A stretch of DNA of 64,000 bases. Source: Tetranychus cinnabarinus. Taxonomy: Eukaryota; Arthropoda; Arachnida; Trombidiformes; Tetranychidae. Both the position numbers and the translations under genes were made by a program. The notes beneath the pieces are model-generated. The model was not told the DNA's origin, ran no database searches, and saw only the letters and a list, made by a program, of their open reading frames with translations. Shown here one piece after another: positions 41,401 to 51,298 of this stretch; the first letter of the stretch is position 1; each line of letters opens with the position of its first letter. The stretch spans positions 1,612,001 to 1,676,000 of the forward strand of contig WHVY01000001.1 of assembly GCA_022266195.1 (NCBI GenBank), read 5' to 3'.

Positions 41401-44400
41401 ATAGTAAATAAACTCTTTTCTCATCATGTTATGAATTGAAACAACGTTTCTCTGTTAATGCAACAACAACCAAAACTGTTACTTTCATTATTAACTTTGA
41501 ATAATTAGTTTCAGCTTAGTTTTAATAACGAATGCTAATTAAGTTGGAAATTGAAGGAAATCTGAAAAAGATTTAGAAACGAAATTCAGTCTCGAAAGAT
41601 TATTCGACTAAATGACTCAAAGAATAAATTTAGTGAGTTATCGAATGACTGTTATCGGGGAAGATCGAATGAAAGAAAAATATTCTTGAACATCGATATT
41701 GAACCTCTCAATATATTTAGGGAAAATCATTTGATATTAAAAGTCGATGTTTAGCGATGATTTGGGAGAAAAACTAAAATCGTAAATTATTTTTCGATGA
41801 ATGGAAACGAAAAGTAATAAAAATTTTGTGATTCGATCTTTGGGTTTTCATGATAAGTGAATAAGGAAAAGTAACTGTTTCATGATAGATTTTGATTAAA
41901 GAATTGAATCACTTTTGCGATTGAAATTGGTTCGAAATGAAATCAATATTTTCATTTGTTGAGAAAAATGTTGAAAAGTTTATCTCTTCTTGCAATGCTT
42001 AGTTGGATTGAAACAATGTCACTTGGAGTATTTTGTGATAAATTGGTGAGACATGATGGAATTTAATATGAACTTTTTACCACCGAAAATGATAATAATT
42101 TTGATGATTGCAATATCGATGTTGACAACATCTAAAAAACAAATATTGACCAAGTGAGAAGTAAAGTTCAACTTGAGCTTATAATGTTGAAAGTAAAAGT
42201 AAATATAAATCTTGTGAGAATGGCGATGAAAGAATGAAATTGAAACAGATTTTTTTTCTTCTGTTTTTCTCTTCTTCATACAAAGTAAATATGAAAGTTA
42301 TACTAAACAAAATAAGACGATATGAAACTGTGCAAAGATGAGAGAGAAAAGAGTAGAAACAATAATATGAAAGAAGGAAAAAAATGTATTAAAACTAATA
42401 ACACATATCATGGAGTTTGTAAGTTTTGATCAAGATTGAGATTGACACATAATAAGAGTAAAGATGAGAAAAATAAGTTGAAAAATGACAACATTTTGCT
42501 GTTTATATTGCATTTAAAACTAAATAACAAAAAAAACTAAAAGTGGATCAGAGCAACAATAGAAGCTAATGGCAACTCTTTTGTTAATACCTTTTGACGC
42601 TGTTCACCTCGTGATCAGATCATTCTTTATCACTTTTCTTTTATTATTAACCTTTTCAATTGAGTTAATATAACCTAATAGTTAGTTGATTAAAAAATAG
42701 ACTTTTATTGCAAAAAATTTCATTCTTTTGCAAGACATTCAGCTTGGAGTTCCAGCTTGGATACTTTGAGGTCAAGTAGGCCCAAATTTGAGTCGAGTTT
42801 AAAATACTCTTGTCAAAATGGGAATAGCCACTAGCTTAGCAATGCTAATCAAAAGTAAAGGAGTTTTTTTGAAGAAATCAAATTTTCCTTTCAACTCTAA
42901 TGCAAGTGAAATGAACTCTACTGATGTTACGATTAAATAATACTATCACTGGGTTAAGAGAAGTTCAGCTCTAACTTTATGTTCTTAGGTGTTTCCAAAG
43001 CTTTCGAAAACACTTGCTCGGTCGAGTTGAAAAGATTTAGATTTTTACCAGTTGCAATATTCCGAAAGTTCAGGGAATGAGATGCGTGTAAGGTGAATGT
43101 GGACACAACGAACGAAATCAAGTTGAAATGCTTGATGGGTTCGATTGCTAGAGCCAGTCTTGAAGTGCAACTAATGAACGAATTTAGTTTCACTTCGAAC
43201 CTTTGAAATATAAACGATCATTTAAATTTTCGTCCAACTTGTGTATTCATTCCAATATCAAAATATAAACATTGAGACTTTTTTATTTCATTAAAACTCC
43301 TTTTTTCGTCTCAATTTTCAATCAATTTTCATTTTGTTGAATGTCAATGCAAAATTTTGCTCTTCTTTTTTGTGTATTGTTTTGAAATTTGTTGCAAAGG
43401 AAAGAAGAAGAAAGTAAAAAGAAACATTTTCTCTGTCAAATTGAATAACTTTCATAATAATAGCCTTAATATAATGTAATAAATTATTATTTTTGCTCGA
43501 CTCGATATTGTTAATACATTGAATAGCATCATTACATGAGATGGTTGTTGATAAATTGATACAACATTTCAAGACTCGTAAGCATCGTTAGTTTGGGTTA
43601 AAGTGAAACAGATTATGAATATTTGCTTCTAATGAATACATATATAAATTTCAATCATTTTTTCAGCATCAAATTGCAGCCATGAAAAATTGACTTTTAA
43701 TGATAATCATTTATCATTCATATTTCTTCTAATTTCCTTTTCTTTTTCTCACCTTTTCTTCATGTTTTCATGTTTCCAGGCGGTCGTCATTATATTTTCT
43801 CATCTGGTGAACTTTACATTCAACGAGTTGATCCTTCACTCGACAATAATTATCAATATCGATGTCAAACCAAACATCGAATTAGCGGAGAAATTAAATT
43901 GAGCTCAAATTCAGGAAGATTGATAATCACAGGTAAGTGGAAATTCATTAATCAAACAAACTTGTCATGCAACTTGTCCGTCATTGGATTTACATTGAAA
44001 CAGTTTTTCGAACTTTTCATCGATAAAGTTTTTCGATTCTATTTTTCTGTCATTTTTTGTGCCAAAAGAATGAACATTTTCAGAGTCAATTTTATTTCCT
44101 TTCAATTTGTATTCACTAATTTGTTTACGACTTTATCATGAGTCGAGTTCGAGATAATATTCAAAGAATAGCTCAATTTTTTCTTCTCTTTTCATCAGAA
44201 AATTGTATCCAGTGAGAAGAGAAAATGAAAAGAGATAAACTGAATTTACTGGGAAGGAATAATATTATGGATAAAATGATAAAAGAAACGAAATGTTCTG
44301 TTACATGTCAAGTAAATGAGGTGTGAATTTCAAGTCTTGAGGGTATAAAAGAAGGGTTCAGATGTTCATGATAGGGATAAAGATGAAGGTCAATTGTGAG

Positions 44401-47014
44401 TTTACAACAAAAAGAGACGAGATGGAAAGAGATGAAATTGAGTTTGATAAAAAAAATGTTCAAAAATGAACTTTATTTCAACCTTGAAAATTGCAAAACT
44501 CGTCTTTTCATGTGCTTTTTGTTATCATCGGGTCAACATCTTTTCGAGTTTACAACATAAGGCTAACCAAGCAAAAAGAGTCTCGAGAGTTTCAAAGACT
44601 TTTCAGCCTTGAATCAGTTGCTCATTAACTAATCTTGAACGTTAAGTTTGTAACTAATCCAACATGATTCAAGTTTACCTCATTAGGCTTTAATTTCGTG
44701 GTTGCATTGATTAAGTTTTGTCATTTTACTAACAGTAAGAAATACTTACTAATGAAGTTTGATCTTTTCCTTCCCAGAGCCTCATAGCAATGTTGCTCCT
44801 AAAGTAACTGATCGTCGAATCCGTTTAATCGCTCAATCGGGAGAGACTGTGATTTTACCCTGTTCTGGTCAAGGCTCACCAGTGCCGAGTATAACTTGGT
44901 ATAAACGAACCTCTGATCCATATCAACAGCCTTTACTTGTGAATAACTTGAAGCCCACTTCATCATCAGATAATCGACTTAGCGAGTTAAATGGTCTTCT
45001 CATTTTCAAACCAGTTCGACTGCACGATTCAGGGAAATACATTTGTACGGTTAAAAATTCAATTGGACGTGATCAAATTGAAACTGAATTGGAAGTTACA
45101 GGTAAGTTGATGGACCAGATAATAATTATTGATTAAACATTTGTTACGCTTGTTTTACTTTGGCAAAAAGAGAAACTCGGAAAAGTGAAAGAAAAGTCAG
45201 GAAAAAGAAGAAGAAGAAGAAAAATCTGAGTAAAGAAGATAAAATACCCACAAAACTAATGGACACTTTACTTGTCAATCTTTAATCTAATGACCCATGT
45301 CATTGATTAAATCAAGTAGCAGCTTTTTTCTTCTCACATTTTCAACTTTGATTTTCACAAGTGAACAGGAAAGGTAAAGGAAAACCAAAGTTTGAATAAA
45401 TAATTGAATACACTCAGGTAGCAATAGTGTCGAGCAACAGAAAATTTCAAGAGCAAACAATTTATTTCCCTTTTCTTTAACAAGTTTATCAAGGTTTGTC
45501 AAAAAGTCACGAAAAAAACGAAAAAAAATCTAATTCGTTTGTTGGCTAAACAAATCAATTGAATTGCTTCATGATTATCTGAGCATAAGTTTCAATGGAA
45601 ATTCAATTTTCAAGAAAAGTAAAAAAAGTTTTCTTCAAATATGAAAACATATTCAAGTTAATAAATCTTCCAATTTAACCAGTTTCATTTCACTCTTGAC
45701 TTTTGACGTTGATTTAATTATGATTTCATTAAAAGAATTGTTTTTTATCAGAACTGAGAACTTTTTTCATCACAAAAGTTTTTTTTCATAAGAATTTTTT
45801 CAGTTCATTGTAAAGTAAAAGTTTATCGTCATTAATTGAAAACAATGATTTGATGGAAATGTTTGTCTTTTAATTTACAGAACCTTTGAAAGTTGTTTTA
45901 CTTCCAAAGTTAATTGTAGCCATGGAAGGTCAAGAAATGATTTCTTTTAATTGTTCCATTTCCGGTTCGCCAATTCGAAAGATATTTTGGCGAAAAGATG
46001 GTTCGCCTTTACCTTTGCATAATCGTTATCGTCAGAATGAACATGGTTTGACCATTTTTCATCTTAAACGGGAAGATCGTGGCATGTACCAGTGTAGTGT
46101 GACCAATGATGCTGGTCAAAGTTCCGATTGGTCAAGCCTAACACTGGCCGATGATCCACCCAAACTGATTGAACTGTTTTCCGAGTCTATTCTACTTGAA
46201 CCTGGTTCTCGTCTTTCACTCAAGTGCTCTGCCTCCGGGTCGCCCTTACCACAGATAACCTGGACCCTTGATGGGTTTCCCATTGGTGAACAGCTTCGCA
46301 TCAGGGTCGGTGACTATGTGACTAGTGAAGGTCAGGTCAACAGCTTTGTCAACATTACGTCAATTACTGTTGACGAAGGTGGACTTTATACGTGCCTCGC
46401 AACCAATGGTGTTGGTTCCTCTGCTTCACACTCGGGTCGTGTCAATGTTTTAGGTCGACCCACAGTTAAGCCCATGGGTAATGTGACTGTTGTTGCCGGT
46501 TCAACCTTTTCCATCAACTGTCCCTACTCGGGTCACCCCATCGAGTCTATTGTTTGGTATCGACGGGACTCACGTCTACCCGAGAATCATCGTCATCTTG
46601 TCCTTCCCAACGGGACTCTTGTTATCCGTGGAATTGAACGTTCTCATGATCAAGGTTTGTATAGGTGTTTGGTGACCAATAAACAAGGTGAAAGTGGAGC
46701 TTCGTCTGTTTTCATTCAAGTTATTGTCGCTCCACTCATTTCCATCGACTCGGTGCCCAATGTAAGGGAAGGAATGAGAAATATGTTGACTTGTAATGTG
46801 CTCGACGGTGATCCACCCTTTACCTTTACCTGGACCAAAGATGGATTACCAATTGATTCGGCTCAACATGAAAATATCAAAATTGCATCCATCAATGAAT
46901 ACTCTTCGACGCTCTTCATTTCCAAAGTCATGTTCAAAGACAATGGCAACTACACGTGCATCATATCAAACCAGGCAGCTTCTGCCAATCAAACAATCAA
47001 TGTTCTAGTTAAAG
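23265..47014 (+). CDS. Dscam: Dscam-type Ig-superfamily cell-adhesion gene, 5' part (signal peptide, Ig1-Ig7)
   Basis: Encodes the N-terminal extracellular part of a homophilic adhesion receptor used in neuronal wiring and, in some arthropods, immunity. Exons: 23265-23412, 24636-24959, 40246-40407, 43780-43932, 44778-45101, 45881-47014; every junction is GT-AG and phase 1. Together they give about 748 residues: a signal peptide, then seven Ig domains in Dscam order. The Ig1 SNSTG-like segment (LNSTGTIIPCSASG), split Ig2 (YQHYDVQVYDDFVIRGN, then KHRISGEIKLSS) and Ig5 (GGLYTCLATNGVGS) are diagnostic. No Ig8, FNIII, transmembrane or cytoplasmic exon is visible up to the window end, so the gene either continues beyond 64000 or is truncated. 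Introns of 15.3 and 3.4 kb hold no second copy of the Ig2 or Ig3 exons. Confidence 0.9.
23413..24635 (+). other. Dscam intron 1 (1.2 kb)
   Basis: AT-rich intron with GTAAGT donor and CTTTTCTTCCAG acceptor. Nothing else recognised. Confidence 0.65.
24636..24959 (+). CDS. Dscam: Dscam exon 2: Ig1
   Basis: Contains a complete Ig domain: GPQFTRQPPLLVDFLNSTGT leads into the first cysteine (IIPCSASG), then IVWLKDDGTPL with the core tryptophan, LRQVSPDGSLVFLPF, and the second cysteine in YKCRATNVIG. The LRQV-P-G-LVF-PF pattern is characteristic of Dscam Ig1. There is one N-glycosylation site (NST). Phase 1 on both ends. Confidence 0.92.
27575..27603. repeat. Perfect 11-bp hairpin
   Basis: CAACCTAGAAG (27575-27585) and CTTCTAGGTTG (27593-27603) are perfect reverse complements around a 7-base loop AGTGCAC. 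The stem is too short for a canonical microRNA precursor. The central AGAGTGCACC word also occurs in the 19.7-kb repeat, which may be chance. Confidence 0.6.
33110..33420. repeat. Degenerate tandem duplication of about 175 bp
   Basis: The segment starting near 33118 (AACAGAGCGCAATG, then TTTTCACTCCCAA) is repeated from about 33295 (GAACAGAACGAAATG, then TTTTCACTCCCAA). A second matching block (GCAAGATATTGAGA and GCAAGATATTCAGA) lies near 33234 and 33391. Both copies centre on the window-wide CACTCCCA motif. In the first copy the motif faces an inverted GGGAGT, forming GGGAGTTTTCACTCCC. Confidence 0.5.
40246..40407 (+). CDS. Dscam: Dscam exon 3: Ig2, N-terminal half
   Basis: Encodes VYQHYDVQVYDDFVIRGNTG, then ILRCNIPTFVKDYVHVVSWL with the first Ig2 cysteine and the core tryptophan. 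The VQVYDEFVIRGN motif is a hallmark of this Dscam half-domain, which in flies is encoded by the alternative exon 4 cluster. Only one version is present here. Phase 1 on both ends. Confidence 0.92.
40408..43779 (+). other. Dscam intron 3 (3.4 kb)
   Basis: Separates the two halves of Ig2. One exact CACTCCCAGT (40928-40937) and one near copy (41222-41231) occur. A slightly more GC-rich, non-coding patch lies at about 42730-43240. No duplicated Ig2 exon was found. Confidence 0.6.
43780..43932 (+). CDS. Dscam: Dscam exon 4: Ig2, C-terminal half
   Basis: Encodes GGRHYIFSSGELYIQRVDPS, then YQYRCQTKHRISGEIKLSS with the second Ig2 cysteine, and GRLIIT at the domain end. The SGELxI and CRTKHRLTGE-type motifs identify Dscam Ig2. 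Acceptor TTTCCAG|GC, donor ACAG|GTAAGT, phase 1. Confidence 0.92.
43933..44777 (+). other. Dscam intron 4
   Basis: 845-base intron, GTAAGT to CTTCCCAG. The reading frame stays open for about 70 codons past the donor (to 44141), but this extension shows no Ig features and is treated as intron. Confidence 0.65.
44778..45101 (+). CDS. Dscam: Dscam exon 5: Ig3
   Basis: A full Ig domain in one exon: starts EPHSNVAPKVTDRR, first cysteine in VILPCSGQGSPVPSITWYKR, second in GKYICTVKNSIGRD. In flies this domain is split across the exon 6 cluster boundary; here it is a single constitutive-looking exon. Phase 1 on both ends. No tandem copy was seen in the flanking introns. Confidence 0.9.
45102..45880 (+). 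other. Dscam intron 5
   Basis: 779-base AT-rich intron with an AAG repeat near 45200-45223; GTAAGT donor, AATTTACAG acceptor. Nothing else recognised. Confidence 0.65.
45881..47014 (+). CDS. Dscam: Dscam exon 6: Ig4-Ig7 in one 1.13-kb exon
   Basis: Four consecutive Ig domains, each with its cysteine pair: Ig4 (ISFNCSISGSP, RGMYQCSVTNDAG), Ig5 (LSLKCSASGSPLPQITW, GGLYTCLATNGVG), Ig6 (FSINCPYSGHPIESIVWYRR, QGLYRCLVTNKQG) and Ig7 (NMLTCNVLDGDPPFTFTWTK, NGNYTCIISNQAA). Several N-glycosylation sequons occur (NVT, NGT, NYT, NQT). Base composition is less AT-rich than in the neighbouring exons. In insects Ig7 has its own variable exon cluster; the fused exon here excludes that mode. The donor is AAAG|GTAAGC. 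If unspliced, translation would continue 39 codons to TAA 47131-47133. Confidence 0.93.
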
Positions 47015-50000
47015 GTAAGCTCAATTTTAACATGAAATTATTTATTCAATTAACAGCATTGCAAATAGTTAAATCTGCTATCCAAAGTAAGTATCCCAGA
47101 CGAGCCTTTTTCAACCAACCTAAGCTGACCTAATCTAACCTAACACTTAATTGATAAATATGACGAGGGTTAAGCTATCAATTTTGATTGTCACATCAGT
47201 CAAGTCTAGTAATTAACTGACAATATTTCTCTCGACCGATAACAATGAAATAATGTGAAAAGTGAAAGAAGATCATTTCTTGCGAATCAACTTTGTTGTT
47301 TCACTTGAAATGAAATCTGATTGGTGACATAATTTCATCTCTAACTTTGAACCATCATTGTGATTAATGATCGACAAACGAAGTCGGTCAATGATTTTGT
47401 TGAAGCTGACGGTGAAAGAGCTAAAAGACTGATGCAGCATGAGAAGAACGAGAAAAAAACAATTTTCATTTGGATGAATGATTTTCAAGGTTTCAACTTC
47501 TGAAGAGGCTAAAGAGGATGAAAAGTTGGATGAACAATAAAAGAGAAAAAGAAGAAGAAAAAAGTTCATTTGATTGGCAGTAAAGATGTTGATGTCATAT
47601 GGAAACGGAATTGTAGATTGGTAATCATATTTTTGACTGTTGAGCAAAGATGAAAGGAAGAAGAAAAAAAACCAGATAAAGATGGAAAAAATAAAAAGGA
47701 ATTAGTCAAAAGATGGTGAAAAAAGAAGAGAAAAAATGGGAAAATGAAAGAAAACGAGTTAATAGAAGAATTGTTTCTGATGATGACAGAGAGAGAGAGA
47801 GAGAAATGAGAAGATGAAAGAAGAGAGTAAAAAGAAATTAATAAAAGTGGTTTGATCTGTTGACATGATGATTTCACTTTACATTGACTCACTTTAACTC
47901 ACTTCAATCATGAATCATTCCAGGAAAATGATTCTCAAATCTTTCATTTCCGATTTCATTTCTCCATCAGAGCAAAGATGATAATGAAGATGATGGTGAA
48001 AATGCAATTATTTAACTGATTCCTTCTGTTCATCAAGTTGCAGGCAAAAATGAAGAGTAAAAATGAAGGATTGAAAGTTGTTCAAAAAGAGCAAGAAAAC
48101 CCAGTCAACAGTGAAGAGTCAATTTTGAACCAAAAAGTTGCTTCGTTTGGTCACTTTGATCAAAAAAATATGACAATTATAATGAAGATAAAGAACTTTC
48201 TGTATCTTCGAAGAAGATGATTTTGGGCCCATGGACAATAATTATACAAATCATGTAATCATGTTCGTGCGTTTAAGTTTTCCTAGTTATGAGAATTTTA
48301 TTTTTCCATTCGATTCCAAATTCAATGTTGCCACAATTATCAATTTATCTAGAGTTCGAACACTGACTGTGATCCCTTTTTTATTGATTTTATTGAATTG
48401 TTCAACTCTGACTTGCAAGAATATTTGATTTTTGAAGAAAATAATTAATCTGTTGAAAAAATTTAGAACACAATTTGAGTGAAAAGCTTTCAAAGTAGTT
48501 CAAAATCTTCTGTTGACTGGGAGTGTAATGATAAGATGATGAAAACAAAAAAAAAGAGAAAAAAGTTTTTTCTTTTCATATTTGCCATTTTTATATCAAT
48601 GATTTGCAACAATAATCTTTCTCTGACTGTTCAACCTTTTGCATGATAAAATTTTTTAGACATTTTTCAACTCCCAATCCTTTGAACTCTACAGTTATCA
48701 ACTATTTTTAGACACAAACATTACTACTTGTTCTTTGCTGGAAATATTTTTCTATTTTTTTTTTGCTTCTCTTTTCCTTGATTGTGATATCATGTCAACT
48801 TCAGATGACATTGTGTTTTCATTTATGAATTTTCAACTTTAAAGATTCCATCTTTTTTCCAAACTCATTGTCTTGCCACAAGAATCCAGTTCTCCCGAGG
48901 TTCAGTTTAGTCAAATTTGACTGCAAACTTTTGAGGTAAAATTGGAAATAAAATGGTTTGTTGGAAAAGGTTAAAACCAATGTTTCTGTTTTTCACAAAA
49001 GCCAATTGAGGGAAACATGCAGCTTCAACTATCTTGTGATGATGATGATGAATTTGAATGTTTAGCACAACAGATTATACAACAGTATGAAAGAGGTTAA
49101 AGTACAATGTCAATGCTAGAGAAAAAAGTTACTTGAATAAGAAGGTTAAAGAACATTTCGAGTTGAAAATTTTGCTCGTTTCTTCATCTTTATCAAAGGA
49201 ATACAATAAGAGTAGAAAAATTGTGAAAAGGTAGTTGAAGAAGAAGACGAAGGAAAAAGATGAAGATGATGATGATGTTGATGGAGAAGAAAAGTATAAT
49301 TCTGTGTGAAAGATACAGAGGAATGGAATGGATAAAAAAAGTTGAGTTTTGGGTTCCAAAAATGGACTGAAATGGTTTTATGATGAAGCCAAGGTTCTTT
49401 ACAAACCATTAGGTTGATTCAATGAGAACAACTTAGCTTTTCAATAATACAATAAAAGGACATATCAAAGATTGCCTACTATTCCTAGTTGTTCAGTGCA
49501 AATCTCTCGGCTCTCCATCATGCTTTATCATTATCATTCATCTATTCACATTTTTATACTCAAATCAGACTGAATGTTTGAAGGAAATTATTTTTCACGA
49601 AAGATTGAAACGGCTAAATAAAATTGAATATTCAATTCTGACAAGGTTAAATTGAGTAAAAAGCAAGCTTTCTAGCAGAGTTGAAGCGTAATCTGGTAGT
49701 AAAAGCTTGAGAGACTTGCTTTCAGATTATGAAAAATCGATGATTAAAATTCGTAGTTGATTTTATAACAAGAGGATCCCCCGATTATGCATGATCGCGA
49801 ATTTCTTTTGCCGACCTACGATGCATAAATCTGTATTTAAAGACTTAAATTCTCAATCGAAATTCACCTCTAGTTGACAATCATTGATTTCAAAATTTGT
49901 CATTTGATCTCTTTTTGTTGAGTTTTGCACCAGCTTTTTCACCCAAACTCTTTCCTCGAAAGACAGTTTTACATATAATCCTAGTCCACTAAAAGCCATT

Positions 50001-50641
50001 AACCTAAGTAACCAAAAAGCTTTGTTGCCAAACTGAGTGTCAAAAAATTTGGATTCTGCATTTTTCCCTCTACTCTGTTTAAACGTGAATTTCTCAGTGA
50101 CCTGAATTCTGATTAATCTCTGACTATTTTTCGGACATGAAGCTTGTTGGTTGCAAATATCAACTTTAATTACTTTATTATAACTTAAACTAACCTTTCT
50201 CTTTATTTAAATGTTCAATATGACTTACTCAGTATTAGTCATGATTTACCTTCAATCTAAATTCATTTCAAATCGTCACTTCGTGTATGTTTGGTCTGAA
50301 TATTGACCGTGTGTTTTGTTTTATTTGATTCATTTTTGACTTCATTGAATTCATCATCATAACCAACAAAGCTCAATCGAGACTTGCAAACTGTGTAAAA
50401 TTTTCTTTAGAAAGCTTTCCGCTCAGTTACAATTTTAACAAAAAATTTGCTTTATTAAATTAAGAAATTAAAAATTGAAAAAATAAGATGTTTTATTGGC
50501 GAAAAAGCATAAGCTATTGATAGTGAGTAATATTTCTATCGAAATAAAAAATTTTAGCGCCATTATTGTGCGTTTAGTTATTATCTTTATTCAAGCAACT
50601 ACTTTCGGGAAAAATGAGTATAAGATTTATTCAAAGTATTT
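47015..50641. other. Non-coding stretch after the last visible Dscam exon
   Basis: Begins with a GTAAGC donor and is therefore probably the start of a long Dscam intron. It has (GA)n near 47791-47803, AAG- and GAT-rich simple repeats near 49220-49280, and one exact ACTGGGAGTG motif (48516-48525). No Ig or FNIII exon was recognised. Confidence 0.55.
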
Positions 50642-50647
50642 TTTATT
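50642..50647 (-). terminator. Polyadenylation signal for the cysteine-rich peptide gene
   Basis: On the minus strand AATAAA lies about 130 bases after the stop codon of the three-exon gene at 50778-51213. Confidence 0.45.
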
Positions 50648-50777
50648 CATCTAAGATCGGAGGACATGATACAATTATTTCCAAGTTTAAAATTTCCGAA
50701 AACAGATTCTTAAACATTGAAGAAAACGATTATTTTTGTTGTAGAAATTGCAAGCTTGAGTTAAAAGAGTTATTTGA

Positions 50778-51213
50778 TTATCTTCCCCGACCAATAAAGA
50801 GGATTTCTGTACATTTGCCATTATCTGGAATACAACGAAACATGGAAGAATATACAATAAACGAAATGAATTCATGATAAGTATAACCGAATATCATTTT
50901 TCAAACCATAAATGATATTTGTTTAAACTTTTTTTGTATCGTAGAAATATGAATCAATAAAACTCAAGATACTCACCAGAACAAAAATCACCCTGATCAC
51001 AATCGGCTCTCTTTGTGCAATTCTTAGCGGCACAAATCTACAAGGCAAGAGTGAAATCAATTTATATAGCTTCTATTATGCATCACAATTAACTATTTAG
51101 TTAATGATGATGTTGATTGTTTTGTGGATTAAAGCAAAATAATTCAAAACGAATATGCTACTCACTATAATGCCCAGCCAGATTAATTTGGAATATAAAG
51201 CAATGAAATTCAT
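50778..51213 (-). CDS. Small cysteine-rich secreted peptide, three exons (51 aa)
   Basis: Minus-strand exons 51166-51213, 50977-51037 and 50778-50824, joined by GTGAGT...TTGTAG and GTGAGT...TTCCAG introns in matching phases (0, then 1), give a 51-residue protein. Exon 1 is a hydrophobic leader (MNFIALYSKLIWLGII). Exons 2 and 3 give a short mature part with five cysteines spaced C-x4-C-x5-C-x5-C-x5-C, containing NCTKRADCDQGDFC and then NGKC. A TATATAAA box 78 bases upstream and AATAAA downstream complete the gene. The C-x5-C-x5-C-xNGKC pattern resembles short secreted disulphide-rich peptides of arthropods. Function is unknown, and the odd cysteine count is unusual. Each exon is under 65 bases, so open-frame searches miss it. 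Confidence 0.65.
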
Positions 51214-51290
51214 AGTGAAACTGTATACGTTATGAGGAATTTAACTTGAATAAAAATTGATATCAGACAACCAAATGATTTGGAAGAAGC

Positions 51291-51298
51291 TTTATATA
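51291..51298 (-). promoter_or_regulatory. TATA box of the cysteine-rich peptide gene
   Basis: TATATAAA on the minus strand, 78 bases upstream of the ATG at 51213, which leaves room for a roughly 45-base 5' UTR. Confidence 0.55.

Noticed and set aside
50614..50877. 87-codon plus-strand frame with ATG
   Set aside because: Overlaps exon 3 of the better supported minus-strand cysteine-rich peptide gene and has no leader or recognisable domain.
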